Shown one piece after another: positions 47,469 through 57,042 of a DNA stretch of 64,000 bases. The stretch covers positions 1,828,080-1,892,079 of the forward strand of contig JAUKTV010000007.1 in NCBI GenBank assembly GCA_030549205.1, in the 5' to 3' direction. The notes below the pieces were generated by a model. The model did no database searches. It saw only the letters and a list, made by a program, of their open reading frames with translations, and was not told the origin of the DNA. Origin of the DNA: Apiosordaria backusii. Its lineage: Eukaryota > Ascomycota > Sordariomycetes > Sordariales > Lasiosphaeriaceae. Each line of letters begins with the position of its first letter. Position 1 is the stretch's first letter. Position numbers and translations under genes: made by a program.

Positions 47469-48980
47469 CTATACCTGTCTCCTCCTTTGCTCAACCGTAG
47501 CAACTAGATCCTCCACTAACCCAAACGCATCCCTAAAAGCAGCCAGCTCTTGCTCCATGCTCACCCCTTCCAGGCTATCAACCTCTGAAGAACCCCCCCC
47601 TAAAGTCTCACTCCCACTTTCACTAGCAGCATACCTCTGCCTAGCAGCCAGATCCTGGTTTCTCAATTCCCGTTCCCGGTCTTCTTGGCCGAATGTCGGT
47701 CTTGGAACAGTGTAAATCCCATCTGCCACCATTCCCTCGTTCTCACTTTCATACCCTCGTTCTGGAGCCCAAGTTTGTATCCTCCTTTCAGTCTCCTCCT
47801 GGTGTTCATAATGAAGCTGTGGAACGGTATATGTCATCCCATCGGACACCCCATCATCACCGTCACTCTCACTCCCAATCTCAAACCTCTGCTCCTCCCA
47901 CCGAGGAAAATGCTCCCTGTCTCCCTCTCCATGACCCGCCTCCCCTTCTCGATTCCCCTCGTCTTCACGCTCCCCAAACCCAGCCAATTTCTCCCTCTCC
48001 TCTACATACTCTTCTGCCCTTCTCCGTCTTCCCCAGCACAAACCCCTCCCAAGACATGACCTTCTACCCCCCCTGCCATCATGTCCGCGTTCCTCATCCT
48101 GATTATTGGCCCCCTCGTGATCTTGCCCCCTTCCCTCGCGGAGTAAGCACCAGCTTAAAACTGCCAACCCCACCCCCAAAACAACAACCAACACCTCCAG
48201 CACCCCAGAATTAAGCACCCTAATCCACGTAGGCGGATCGTACACCCCATGCTCATTCCCACCAGAGCCACCACCCCTCCAAGGCGGCAGAGGAAACTCC
48301 TTCTCCTCCGTCCCCTCCCAGCACCTCCTCCCACCTTCTGTACCCCTCTTCCTCAACCCCCCCGCAGCCGAAGTAAACACCTTTCTAAAAGCACAAACCG
48401 GGCTCGCACATTCCACCTTTTCTTTTGACTCCTTCCCACAAACCACATCCTGGAACCAGGCCTCTCTAGTCTTGACTTTCTCCTCCAACTCCTGCAATTG
48501 CTCTTTAAGCTCCTGAAGCAAGTCATACTCCCTATTCACCCCCTCCAAATCAAGATATTTCCTCCTTTTTTCATCATCAGTTGACGTCGTCGCTTTGACG
48601 CTGAAGCTACTACCACTCCCACTACCACTGCCGGTTGGCGCATCACCATCATCATCTACCCGTGGCAGAGATGACGACTCGCCTGGTTTGTTGGGAAACG
48701 AAGAATCAGAGGGGGGAGGAGGAACCCCAGACCCAGACCCATAATACCCCTCAGAAGAAAGCGTTATCTGATTCCCATCACCACCAATGTCTACTTATCT
48801 CTTGTTAAAACACATTCATCGCAAAAAAACCGGAGGCGCAGTGGGGGAAGACATACTCGGCTCAGGAACCGGATCCGGGCTTGGTCTCGGTCGTGGGTTA
48901 GGAATCGGGTTCGGAGCACAAACCGCCAACCCCGTCGACAGCAACAGGAGGAGGGTCGTGGGGATGGAAAGGGGCCGCAT
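47469..48980 (-). CDS. Signal-peptide single-pass membrane protein, unknown function
   Basis: Two exons (48980-48857, 48790-47469; GTATGT donor, TAG acceptor) give 481 residues. The first exon encodes a clear signal peptide (MRPLSIPTTLLLLLSTGLAV, cleavage probably after VCA) and a Pro-Asn-Arg repeat. The luminal part is Ser/Gly-rich, then has a coiled-coil-like helix (LLQELKEQLQELEEKVKTRE) and two cysteines (VVCGK, CASPVCAF). One transmembrane helix (VLEVLVVVLGVGLAVLSWCL) lies near residue 215. The cytoplasmic tail is charged and repeats the short motif TYTVPQ/IYTVPR. The layout is that of a type I surface or endomembrane receptor-like protein, but I recognise no family. Confidence 0.7.
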
Positions 48981-49945
48981 CTTGTAACCTTACCCGACCC
49001 GCGCCAACAATCGTGATTAACTGGTCTGAAGATATCTTCGGTTTAAAAGAACTGATAGGGTGTTACTGGTAAGTGGCTGTAAAGTGGGTGCAAAGTGCGA
49101 TGTTTGGTGACTAAACCTGGCTGAAGTGGGCTTTTTTGAGTTGGCTGGTGGCCGCTTACACTATAGAAAACACCGGAAAAGCTTAACAATTATCAGTGCT
49201 TGTATTTACTGAATATAGAGATTGGCGTTTTTAAACTATATTTTACCTTAATAATTTAAATAGTATATATTATACTAATTATACCCTTAAGTAATATAAA
49301 TAAAAATAAATATATTTTTACTTATTAAAAAGGTAAAGATTAATATTATTAATTATACTTTTTGAACTTTATATTTAATAAAAATAGTATTACTTAATAT
49401 ACTAATTATTACTATTAAAAGTTAAATTATTATTAACTTTATAATTAAAAAGCCTTTAAAGGTTAAATATATTAATTTTTATAAAGAAACTATTAAAATT
49501 ATTAAAAACTTAACTGATATTATTATTATTATTTAATTTGATTATATTATTATAATATTAAACTTAAAAAAGTAATTAAATTTTAAATTTAATTATATTA
49601 AAATAGCTAAAGCCTTAAATATTATTAATAATAGTATTTTAAAAGTTTTAATTATTAAAATAGTTAAAAAGAGAGATTAAATAAAATAAATAAAGAAAAT
49701 TACTAAAAAGGTCTATAAATAGAAGGTTAATAGAGAATAACTTAACTTTTAAAATAGTTATAAAAAAAAGTAGATAAAATAGGTAAAGAGAATTATTGAA
49801 AAGGTTTATAGGTATTAAAAAAGTCTATAAGTACTAAGAAGGTTAATAGTAAGTAAATTATATAAATAGTAAGAAAGTATATATAATTTTAGTTTTAATA
49901 TATTAAGAAAATAATAATTTAAACCTACTATACCTTTTAAATATA

Positions 49946-50133
49946 GTAAGTCTCCTCCGAAGGGGGTAAAGTGCAATGTATTTAGTAAGTAGAAATAGGC
50001 TACTAAGTCTCAGTAGCTCAGACCTTCTCTTCAGGACCCTAGTTGGCCCGCACAGGCCACTTGTAATCTCCAAAGCTTTCTTTTTTTGATGCCTTACTTG
50101 TAAAGCTTCGAGAAAAGAAGCTAGGAGACTTAC
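49946..50133. mobile_element. MITE-like element with 11-bp TIRs
   Basis: GTAAGTCTCCT at 49946 and its reverse complement AGGAGACTTAC ending at 50133, each flanked by TA, frame 188 bases without coding capacity. TIR plus TA duplication suggests a Tc1/mariner-type miniature element. TIRs are short, so chance is possible. Confidence 0.35.
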
Positions 50134-50155
50134 TATTTTACACCTGAGAGTATAT

Positions 50156-50275
50156 AAAAAAAAACAGGCTGAGCCTTGACCACCTCGATTTCCTAAAACG
50201 GAAAAAAGTCTCATAAAAAAAAGCTTTTTTCATTTTAAGAAATCGAAGTAGTTAAAGCTTAGCCTATTTTTTTTT
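50156..50275. repeat. Foldback (large imperfect inverted repeat)
   Basis: Arms 50156-50208 and 50224-50275 are inverted copies separated by 15 bases. They differ by about eight substitutions plus one extra base; every substitution reads C-to-T or G-to-A toward the right arm. Confidence 0.75.
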
Positions 50276-50758
50276 GTAGTTATTAATAAGATCTTGCAAT
50301 TAAAGTATGCTATTAATTTCTAATAGTCCTTTAGTGCAGGAAACTTTAATATTATTAAATTAAAAATATTAATATTAAAGGGGAAAAAACTATTTAAATT
50401 TAAACTTAAAGTAAATATAATTACATTTTAGTACTATTCTTTATATTTATTAAAGAGTAAGAAAGTTAAATATTATTTTAATCTGTAATTTTAAGACTTT
50501 GAAGTTTATATATTGAAGTAGCGTTGAAATAGCCTATGCTGCCTTAATAGAAGGACTTTATTAATAAATATAATTTTTTTAATTTTATATATAAGATAAG
50601 AAGTCTTCTAGCTTCTTTTTTTAAAGCTTTACAAATAAGGCATTAATAAAAGAAAGGTTTAAAGATTAAACTTTTGATATAATAAATAATAAAGTCTTAT
50701 ATACTTGCGATAGTTATTTCGGCTTGCTTACGACATATATCGGTACCGTGACTTCCGT

Positions 50759-50864
50759 TTGCTCAAGATGCTTACCTCCGCTTGCTCAAGATGCTTACCT
50801 CCGCTTGCTCACGGCATCTACCACTTGCTCAAGATGCTTACCTCCGCTTGCTCACGGCATGGCG
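50759..50864 (+). repeat. 23-bp minisatellite
   Basis: Unit TTGCTCAAGATGCTTACCTC plus CGC at 50759-50781, 50782-50804 and 50825-50847, alternating with a shorter variant TTGCTCACGGCAT (50805 and 50848). Confidence 0.85.
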
Positions 50865-51298
50865 TGGGAGTGGGAGTTGGGGCAATCGGTTGGAGCTGGG
50901 GATGTGAGGGATTCTGCTGATTCGCTATCTGAATCTTCGTGAAGGGCGATGTTAGTACATGGTTGACTGTGTGAAGCAGGGGATGCAGGCTGGACGGCGA
51001 CATACAATGATGATGGTGTTTCTCCATCAACGCTTAAGTGGTATGTTGAGATAAAGAGGAAGAGAAGAGTTGCAAATTCTCCTCCCAGAGCATTTCAAGA
51101 ATGGACGAGACAAACTGCGACCTCAGTGACTTCCCTTCATGGTTCTGTTTGGGGGCAACCACATCTCAAGCTGGGGTGACTAGCCGGGAAGGAAGGAAAG
51201 AGGACACGGCACGGATAGTAAGATACTGTCATCATGTTGTTCGAGGCCGTTCCACTTCAATCCGCACGCCTTTCTGTCGTAGATACCGATTTGGAATC

Positions 51299-52290
51299 TC
51301 AGATGAAATACCGTAGGTAGGTATGGTACAGATAGATAATGACTAAAGTCCACCCGCACTGCATTATCACAGTCAAAACCTCTCGATTGATTAACCTTCT
51401 CAACATTCGACTCGGGCCCCGAGATTTTGAACGAAATCCTGTCGCCGGCCACACCCACCAGGGAAAAGATACATCGGTATTGTTAATGCAGTCCATGTTC
51501 TTGTCGGGATTTGCATAGTCGAATATAAAGCCCTCATAGCCTAAAAAGTTGTTCACTGCTACAAACCAGATGTTGTCTTTCGATAAACGGTCCAGACGAA
51601 AGCCAGGTAATATCTTGTCTGATTTCGAGAACAAATTGATGCTTCCCACCCAGCGAGATTTGGTAGGATGATTGGGGAATTGTCGAAGGCTCCAGCATCG
51701 AGCGTGCTTCCATCCCAACTTTTCATGCATCCACGCTGGGGCTTCTTTATGGAAGCACATTTCCGGGATATAGTTCGACGTATCCCATGTGAAGCCCTTT
51801 TTCATGAAGTTCTGCAAATCATCACGATAACAGGTGTATGTGCCAAAGATACACCACGCCTGCCCGTGTAAGTTGCCGGCTTGATAGGCTGGGTGGAACG
51901 GAACCATGCAGAAGAGGATTCGATACATCGGGCGTCCATCGGGAAGCAATGTATTCTTCTCCATGGATGGGAAGAAATCTGAAAGCTCGTGGCCATACAA
52001 GAGCTCCTTCTCGAGGGTATCCATGAGTGTGGGCGGCGGAGCGTGCTTGGCCTTGGAAATTGCTTGGTTTCTGAAGGAAGCAGTCGGGTGGATCGAGGTT
52101 GGGAGATGGTGCAGGAAGAAAGACTGCCAAACATGCGTGAAAAGGGCACACAAAAATGGAGAATCTAACTTTCGGAAAAAAGACAATCAAGGGCCTCAGA
52201 AAGCCAAACCTACCACATCTTACGCCACTCAAAACCCTGATCAAGTAAGTCCGATAGACCCATTGCTTCGTTACCGTTAAATGCCGTCAT
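51299..52290 (-). CDS. Hypothetical protein in the repeat island
   Basis: Best model: exons 52290-52224 and 52164-51299 (GTAAGA donor, TAG acceptor), 310 residues beginning MTAFNGNEAMGLSDLL. The core looks like a real folded protein: LEKELLYGHELSDFFPSMEK, GRPMYRILFCMVPFHPAYQA, GTYTCYRDDLQNFMKKG, many Trp/Tyr/His/Cys residues, then a basic stretch and a C-terminal hydrophobic helix (VIMQCGWTLVIIYLYHTYLR) that could anchor it in a membrane. I recognise no family. It is an island of normal composition between RIPed sequence, so it may be accessory or newly arrived. The 5' end is uncertain: a GTAGGT donor 9 bases downstream is an alternative. Confidence 0.5.
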
Positions 52291-54426
52291 TCCGTAGGCT
52301 GCAATGCACAGAATTGCGGGTATAATCGATATTGATACTAAAGGATTGACACCACTGGTCGTTCACTAGATAGCCAGACAAGACTTATATCATTGCTCGA
52401 TCGTAGGAGCAACTATTGCATTATCAGGCACGATGGGATGAGTGTCCTTAATCACCTGCCACTGTCGGCGACATCAAGATAATCAAAAGCTTTACCCAAG
52501 CCAAGATGGTAACCATCAACACAAACAGTGTGAAATCGCCATTAGAGCTCTTCAATAAGAGGCATACGACACCTGCACTTCGTAATGCCTTCAACAATAT
52601 GCTTCAGGGGGTTTAAGACAAACCGGCCGATAAACTACCCGGCTGATAATAGAGGGATAGAGCCCTGATAGGTAGGGCACTTTTCAAGACTTACGAGAAT
52701 TCAGACGACAACTCAGAGCTCTCCGTTAGACAAGGAACTATTTTTGGCTAGTTTGTATTGATCGATATCGCGACTTTTGTTCTCAATCGGAATTGGAAGA
52801 TCGAGGATATCTTGAGTCAGTTATACCTTTACTATTTGTTAATACTATAATAGTTTTAAGTGGTCTCAGTAGCTCAGACCAGCTTAGTATTCCAGCGCCA
52901 TACCACACTTGCCACAGGCCCTACACTTCTCAAACTGACCAATCAAAACTTTATACTTCTACTTCCATACTAACTGGTCTGAGGCCCAAAGTAGAAATTT
53001 AGAACAAAATAGTCATACAACTTGACCTTTAAGTCAAGAACTCCGCTAATTTAATCACAATTAGGACTGAATTTTTACAGTAGTATAAGACTATATAGAC
53101 TAATATACTGTGTTAATTTGGTCTTAATGGTAACTTAATTAGCTAAGTAGAAATGAAAAAGTTGTATATATATATGTATATATATATACTTCCTATACTA
53201 CAAGTTAGCTAATATAGACACTACTGAAACTACAATTACATAGCAGTATAATCTATCTAGTCTTATAGTACTGTATAAATTTGATTCCAATTGTAGCTAT
53301 ATTAGCTGAGCTGTAGCATACGATATCTAGTATATATATAGATATATATCTACTTTCCATACTACTATTCAGCTAATTAAGCTATAATTAAAATTAGAAT
53401 TATACAGTAGTATAAAACTATATAGACTATACTACTATGTAATTTTAATCCTAGTAGTGGCTATATTAGCTGACCTGTTGTGACCTTCTGGTAGGAAGTT
53501 CAGGAGGAGGCTTCCGAGGAGGCTCTCGAAGGAAGTTCCTAAGGGAAGTTCCTAGGGAAGTTCTGGAAGAGGTTCTGGAAGAGGTTTTAAAGGAGGTTCC
53601 TAAGGGAGGTTCTGAAGGAGGTTTTTAAAAGAGGTTTTAAAGGAGGTTTTTAAAAGAGGTTTTAAAGGAGGTTTTTAAAGAAGGTTCTAAAAGAGGTTTT
53701 TAAGGAAGGTTTTAAAGGAAGTTTTTAAAGGAGGTTTTAAAGGAAGTTTTATAAAAAGATTTATAAAAAAATTTAAAGGAAATTCCTTAAAAGGCTTTTT
53801 AAAAAAATTCTTCATATAAGTTTTTATAGTTAATATAAAAGGTATATAAATAGAAGGTTTAATAAAAATTTCCTTTATAAAAAAGGATATAGAGGTATTT
53901 TTTAAGGCTAGATTTATTATAGGAAATTAAGGTTAAAAAGGTTATTAAATATACTTGTATATAAGAAAGAAGAAAAAAAATAAGAATATAATAATTACAT
54001 TATATATAAGATGTAATTTGTAGTAAAAGGTAAGAATTAAATGAGGAGCTTCCTTTAGGAGCTTTTGAATTACAGGTCCTTTTAAGGAATTATATAAAGT
54101 AGACTATGACGTTAGGTAAGTCCTATAGAGATGTGGAATCTTACAATATGACCTGTAGTATAGAAAGTATAGATATATATATATATATATAATATATAAA
54201 GAAAGGCCTTTTAAGTTACCACTTAGCCAATATAACTAGTATAAAGAAAATAAAATATAGCTAAAAAAGCCCTTTTTAAAACTATCTTTAGTATATAACT
54301 ACTTTTATTATCTATATTATATTGAAAAAGTTACCATAAATGATCCTTAATATAGTAAAAAAATCATCATTTTAAAGTATTCTTTTTTAAATTTTTATTA
54401 ATTTAATTAAAAATTAAATATAAAAG
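52291..54426. other. AT-rich repeat debris upstream of the chromovirus
   Basis: 52291-52860 is of normal composition with no gene. From 52863 (GTCTCAGTAGCTCAGAC) onward the sequence is RIP-like. Bases 53030-53480 contain two or three degenerate copies of a ~180-bp unit built on CAGTAGTATAA...CTATATAGAC and TTAGCT. Bases 53493-53790 are a purine-rich tandem array. 53800-54426 is A/T with no coding capacity. Confidence 0.6.
53493..53790 (+). repeat. GGAGGTTTT-type tandem array with a mutation gradient
   Basis: Some twenty-odd copies of a 12-15-base unit. At the left end the units read GGAGGCTTCCGA or GGAAGTTCCTAAG; toward the right they become GGAGGTTTTTAAAA and finally AAATTTAAAG, with progressive loss of C and G. 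Confidence 0.8.
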
Positions 54427-54829
54427 TGTCACAACCTTAACGTCGGGAACGGTGGAGCAGTGCAAGGTCACCAGCCAATCAGAACAAGGACACGGCAGCC
54501 CAGGCGAGCACGGATAATAAGACTGAGGGACACAGTGACCGCAGGAGCATAACCAATAGGGAAGCACAGAGGGATCATAGCGATCATTGTGATCATTGGG
54601 GAAGAGCGGAATGATCACCATGATCGGGAAAATCACAGGTCTATATATACGGAGGAACTAGGTAGCTGGTAGATAGTTCCGCAGTATGCAATCACAGCTT
54701 GTATTCACGGTATCTTGTGTTTACATTGAGACATCTTGTTGTGCACTGTTTAGCTGCACCGAACCAATTGTCAGAAGTTACCTTCAACCGAGTATCCCTT
54801 TCAGAGGTTCTGTACAGGGGTTCGTCACA
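54427..54829 (+). repeat. 5' LTR
   Basis: 403 bases, TGTCACA...GTCACA. U3 contains two CCAAT boxes, five GATCA motifs and a TATA box (CTATATATAC, 54641-54650). The RNA start is expected around 54672-54690. Confidence 0.95.
54553..54650 (+). promoter_or_regulatory. U3 promoter: CCAAT, palindrome cluster, TATA box
   Basis: CCAAT at 54553-54557. GATCAT at 54573-54578 and 54582-54587, TGATCA at 54590-54595 and 54612-54617, and TGATC at 54621-54625. TATA box at 54641-54650. The palindromic TGATCA half-sites are closely spaced and could be operator sites. The same array recurs in the 3' LTR, which would act as a promoter or terminator at that end. Confidence 0.6.
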
Positions 54830-54841
54830 CGTTGCATACTC
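54830..54841 (+). other. Primer-binding site, probably self-priming
   Basis: Directly after the 5' LTR, TTGCATACT (54832-54840) is the exact complement of AGTATGCAA (54683-54691), which lies about 35-40 bases past the TATA box at the expected RNA 5' end. No tRNA 3'-end complement beginning TGG is present. This matches the Tf1-type mechanism in which the 5' end of the RNA folds back to prime reverse transcription. Confidence 0.65.
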
Positions 54842-54882
54842 ACTTCAACTCTGTCACGGATAAGTTGAAGGTACCCATCACC

Positions 54883-57042
54883 ATGGCGGACAACAAAGAA
54901 AGCCCTCAAGCCTTTCTGGCTCGACTCAACGCTCGCGTCAAGGAGCTCGAGGATGCGGTTCAACAGACCCAGGACCAAGTCGTCGCCGTTAGTCACCTGG
55001 ATCACCGCGGTAACCAGCAGGCCAAGATCGAGGCCCCCGAACGCTATGGTGGCGGAAAAGGAGAGCTTGGAGGATTCCTGATCCAGCTCAAGACCTATTT
55101 TCGGTACTATCCTACTCGTTTCCCTGACGAGGAGTCCAAGGTCACCTACGCGGCATCTCGACTCAAGGACAAGGCTCTTGCATGGTTTGAGCCCATCCTG
55201 GACGACTATTACGAGAACGACGACGCAGGCATCAGGAAGGGCATCACTAGGGAGTGCTTCGAGACCTTCAAGAAGTTCGAGGCCCGCATCAAGGAAGTCT
55301 TCGGAGAGTACGATGAGGCTCGCCGAGCCCAGGAGAGACTCGCCAACATGCGCCAAACCCGGTCTGCAGCTGACTATGCTGCCACCTTCAAGACCGACGC
55401 CCTGCGCAGCGAGATTAATGACGAAGGCTTGATGCAGCTTTTCTACAACGGGCTCAAGGACGAAGTGAAGGACGAGTTGTACAAGGAGGAGAGACCGGAC
55501 ACCATCGACAAATACATCGCTACAGCCATTCGTATCGACGACCGGCAGTTTCAACGCCGGATGGAGAAAAGAGGAACGCGTGCAAACCCAGGACAACACC
55601 GTGGCTCCGGAGGCTACCGAGCCAACGACAAGAAGAAACGCTACGCCACGAGCGTGTCTGGAACCACTCACGCGGGACCTATGGAGATTGACGCAGTTCA
55701 GAAGCGATTCAAGGGGAAGAACAACGTCAAGTGCTTCAACTGCGGGAAAACGGGGCATTTCAAGAGAGACTGTCGGGCACCCAAGCAGCTCAGCTGGAAG
55801 GAAAAGGAGGCGGCGGCAGTTGCGAAGACAACGCGGGTTGTTGAGATCTCAAGCATTGAGTACGGCAACGATGGATTCCTGGACTCAGCGGACGACTACA
55901 CCGACAGCGACTACGAGCATGAGACTCAGGAAGGAGAATTAACAGTCGACTCTGAGGGAGAAGACCGTGTTGTGGGACAAGAACTGCCGACCAGGGGAGC
56001 CACCCGGCTAGAGGAAAGCACGGCTCCAGGACCCTCTGAGGAAACCTTGCGGAGGCTAAGGCGGGTTTTCACCACGACAGTCCTCTCAAGTTTAGACACG
56101 GGGGAGACCCTGAGGCAGGCCGAAGAGCGAGTTCAAAGACTCGAGGAAGAGTTGGCAGAACTTCGAAACCAGCGGGAGGCAATTGAACGACGCTACCGCG
56201 ACCTCGAGGACAAGGTGGCGCAAACCGTGGCCAACAACCAACCGCTCGCGCAGCTGCGGCAGGGCAACGAACATTGGATCGTTCCCGAGGAGGAGTTCGG
56301 CAAAGAATTCGCACTACTCAACAAAGATGAGGAGGTCTGGGATGAGTTTTGGGCATCACGACCAGTAGCCAGCCCCGGACTCGCGCTGACGCCAGGAGAG
56401 GTTCCGGAGTGTGGGTGGTATACTCCGTGCGAAGGAGACACACCACAAGTTCATCCACGACACCCGGAACACAGGAGAGTGCCATGGTTCCAGTGCATCG
56501 CTCATGGATGCGCGGAACACTACCAGTCAAAGACCCTGAACGGGCACTGGCCGGTCAGAGAGGTCACCCAGACAGACCAACCGGTACCGGTGTCGAGGAC
56601 TCTCGCAAGATGGGGAGCGCCGGGCGAAGAGTTGAACGATTATTTCCTGTGGAAACAAGGGGACCCAGTCAAGCTGGAGAAACTCCAGGTCATACAGGTC
56701 ACGCCCAGGTACGCAAGGTGCTGCCTCGAGTGGGTGACAGGCTGGGGGGAGAACACCGCCAGCGAGAAGGAATACGGGTTGACGTGGTGTAAGAGTGCAG
56801 ACTGTGCTTTCCATCTGCGAGCAAAGGCCCGGAAACACCACGAGGCCAACCCCAAAGGATATAAGGCACGCAGCAAGAAAAGGACGCAGAATAGTGCCAG
56901 GAACAGAAAGTGGAAGGAAGCCCAACGACGATGGTTAGCCGATTTCGAACTGCTGGACAGTTCGGCGAAGGAGGACGCTCTGGAGGCTCAACAACAGTCG
57001 GGAAAAGGGTCACGGCCTTTCGCGGAGGCCGCAAACCTCTAA
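54883..57042 (+). CDS. gag: Gag polyprotein with a long C-terminal extension
   Basis: 719 residues from ATG 54883 (ACC ATG G context); intact. The N-terminal coiled coil (RLNARVKELEDAVQQTQ) leads to the retrotransposon capsid fold (about residues 50-230: PERYGGGKGELGGFLIQLK, SRLKDKALAWFEPIL). A basic linker precedes a CCHC zinc knuckle CFNCGKTGHFKRDC (about residues 285-298), which binds RNA. Beyond this, where most Gags end, some 420 residues continue: an acidic stretch, a coiled coil (AEERVQRLEEELAELRNQRE) and a Cys/His-containing part (ECGWYTPCEG; WFQCIAHGCAEHY; ARCCLEWV; TWCKSADCAFHLR). The frame ends 36 bases after a -1 slippery site, so most product should be Gag alone, with a minor Gag-Pol fusion. 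Confidence 0.92.
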   Translation: MADNKESPQAFLARLNARVKELEDAVQQTQDQVVAVSHLDHRGNQQAKIEAPERYGGGKGELGGFLIQLKTYFRYYPTRFPDEESKVTYAASRLKDKALAWFEPILDDYYENDDAGIRKGITRECFETFKKFEARIKEVFGEYDEARRAQERLANMRQTRSAADYAATFKTDALRSEINDEGLMQLFYNGLKDEVKDELYKEERPDTIDKYIATAIRIDDRQFQRRMEKRGTRANPGQHRGSGGYRANDKKKRYATSVSGTTHAGPMEIDAVQKRFKGKNNVKCFNCGKTGHFKRDCRAPKQLSWKEKEAAAVAKTTRVVEISSIEYGNDGFLDSADDYTDSDYEHETQEGELTVDSEGEDRVVGQELPTRGATRLEESTAPGPSEETLRRLRRVFTTTVLSSLDTGETLRQAEERVQRLEEELAELRNQREAIERRYRDLEDKVAQTVANNQPLAQLRQGNEHWIVPEEEFGKEFALLNKDEEVWDEFWASRPVASPGLALTPGEVPECGWYTPCEGDTPQVHPRHPEHRRVPWFQCIAHGCAEHYQSKTLNGHWPVREVTQTDQPVPVSRTLARWGAPGEELNDYFLWKQGDPVKLEKLQVIQVTPRYARCCLEWVTGWGENTASEKEYGLTWCKSADCAFHLRAKARKHHEANPKGYKARSKKRTQNSARNRKWKEAQRRWLADFELLDSSAKEDALEAQQQSGKGSRPFAEAANL
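57000..57031 (+). promoter_or_regulatory. -1 programmed ribosomal frameshift signal
   Basis: In the gag frame the heptamer reads G GGA AAA (57000-57006), a perfect X XXY YYZ slippery site. After a 6-base spacer a stem of six G/C-rich pairs follows (CGGCCT 57013-57018 with AGGCCG 57026-57031, loop TTCGCGG). A -1 slip here enters exactly the frame that encodes protease-RT. Confidence 0.8.

Larger units (their letters stand above)
48981..51298. other. AT-rich repeat debris left of the retrotransposon island
   Basis: Bases 49190-49940 and 50280-50700 are almost pure A/T with stops in all frames, as left by RIP. Bases 49940-50280 and 50700-51298 keep normal composition and contain a MITE-like unit, a foldback and a minisatellite (separate entries). 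The copy of GTCTCAGTAGCTCAGAC at 50007-50023 marks an end shared with two other sites. No intact gene. Confidence 0.6.

Noticed and set aside
50759..50864. Short-unit direct repeats considered as a CRISPR array
   Set aside because: Units are contiguous with no unique spacers, and the genome is eukaryotic.
53330..53350. TATA-rich stretches as promoters
   Set aside because: They fall in RIP-type A/T sequence with no downstream gene.
54403..54636. Minus-strand frame in the LTR, repeated at 61226-61564
   Set aside because: Lies wholly in U3, repeated simply because the LTR is repeated; no protein features.
54832..54882. Gag starting at an upstream TTG
   Set aside because: The ATG at 54883 has a strong context, and the upstream part overlaps the primer-binding site.
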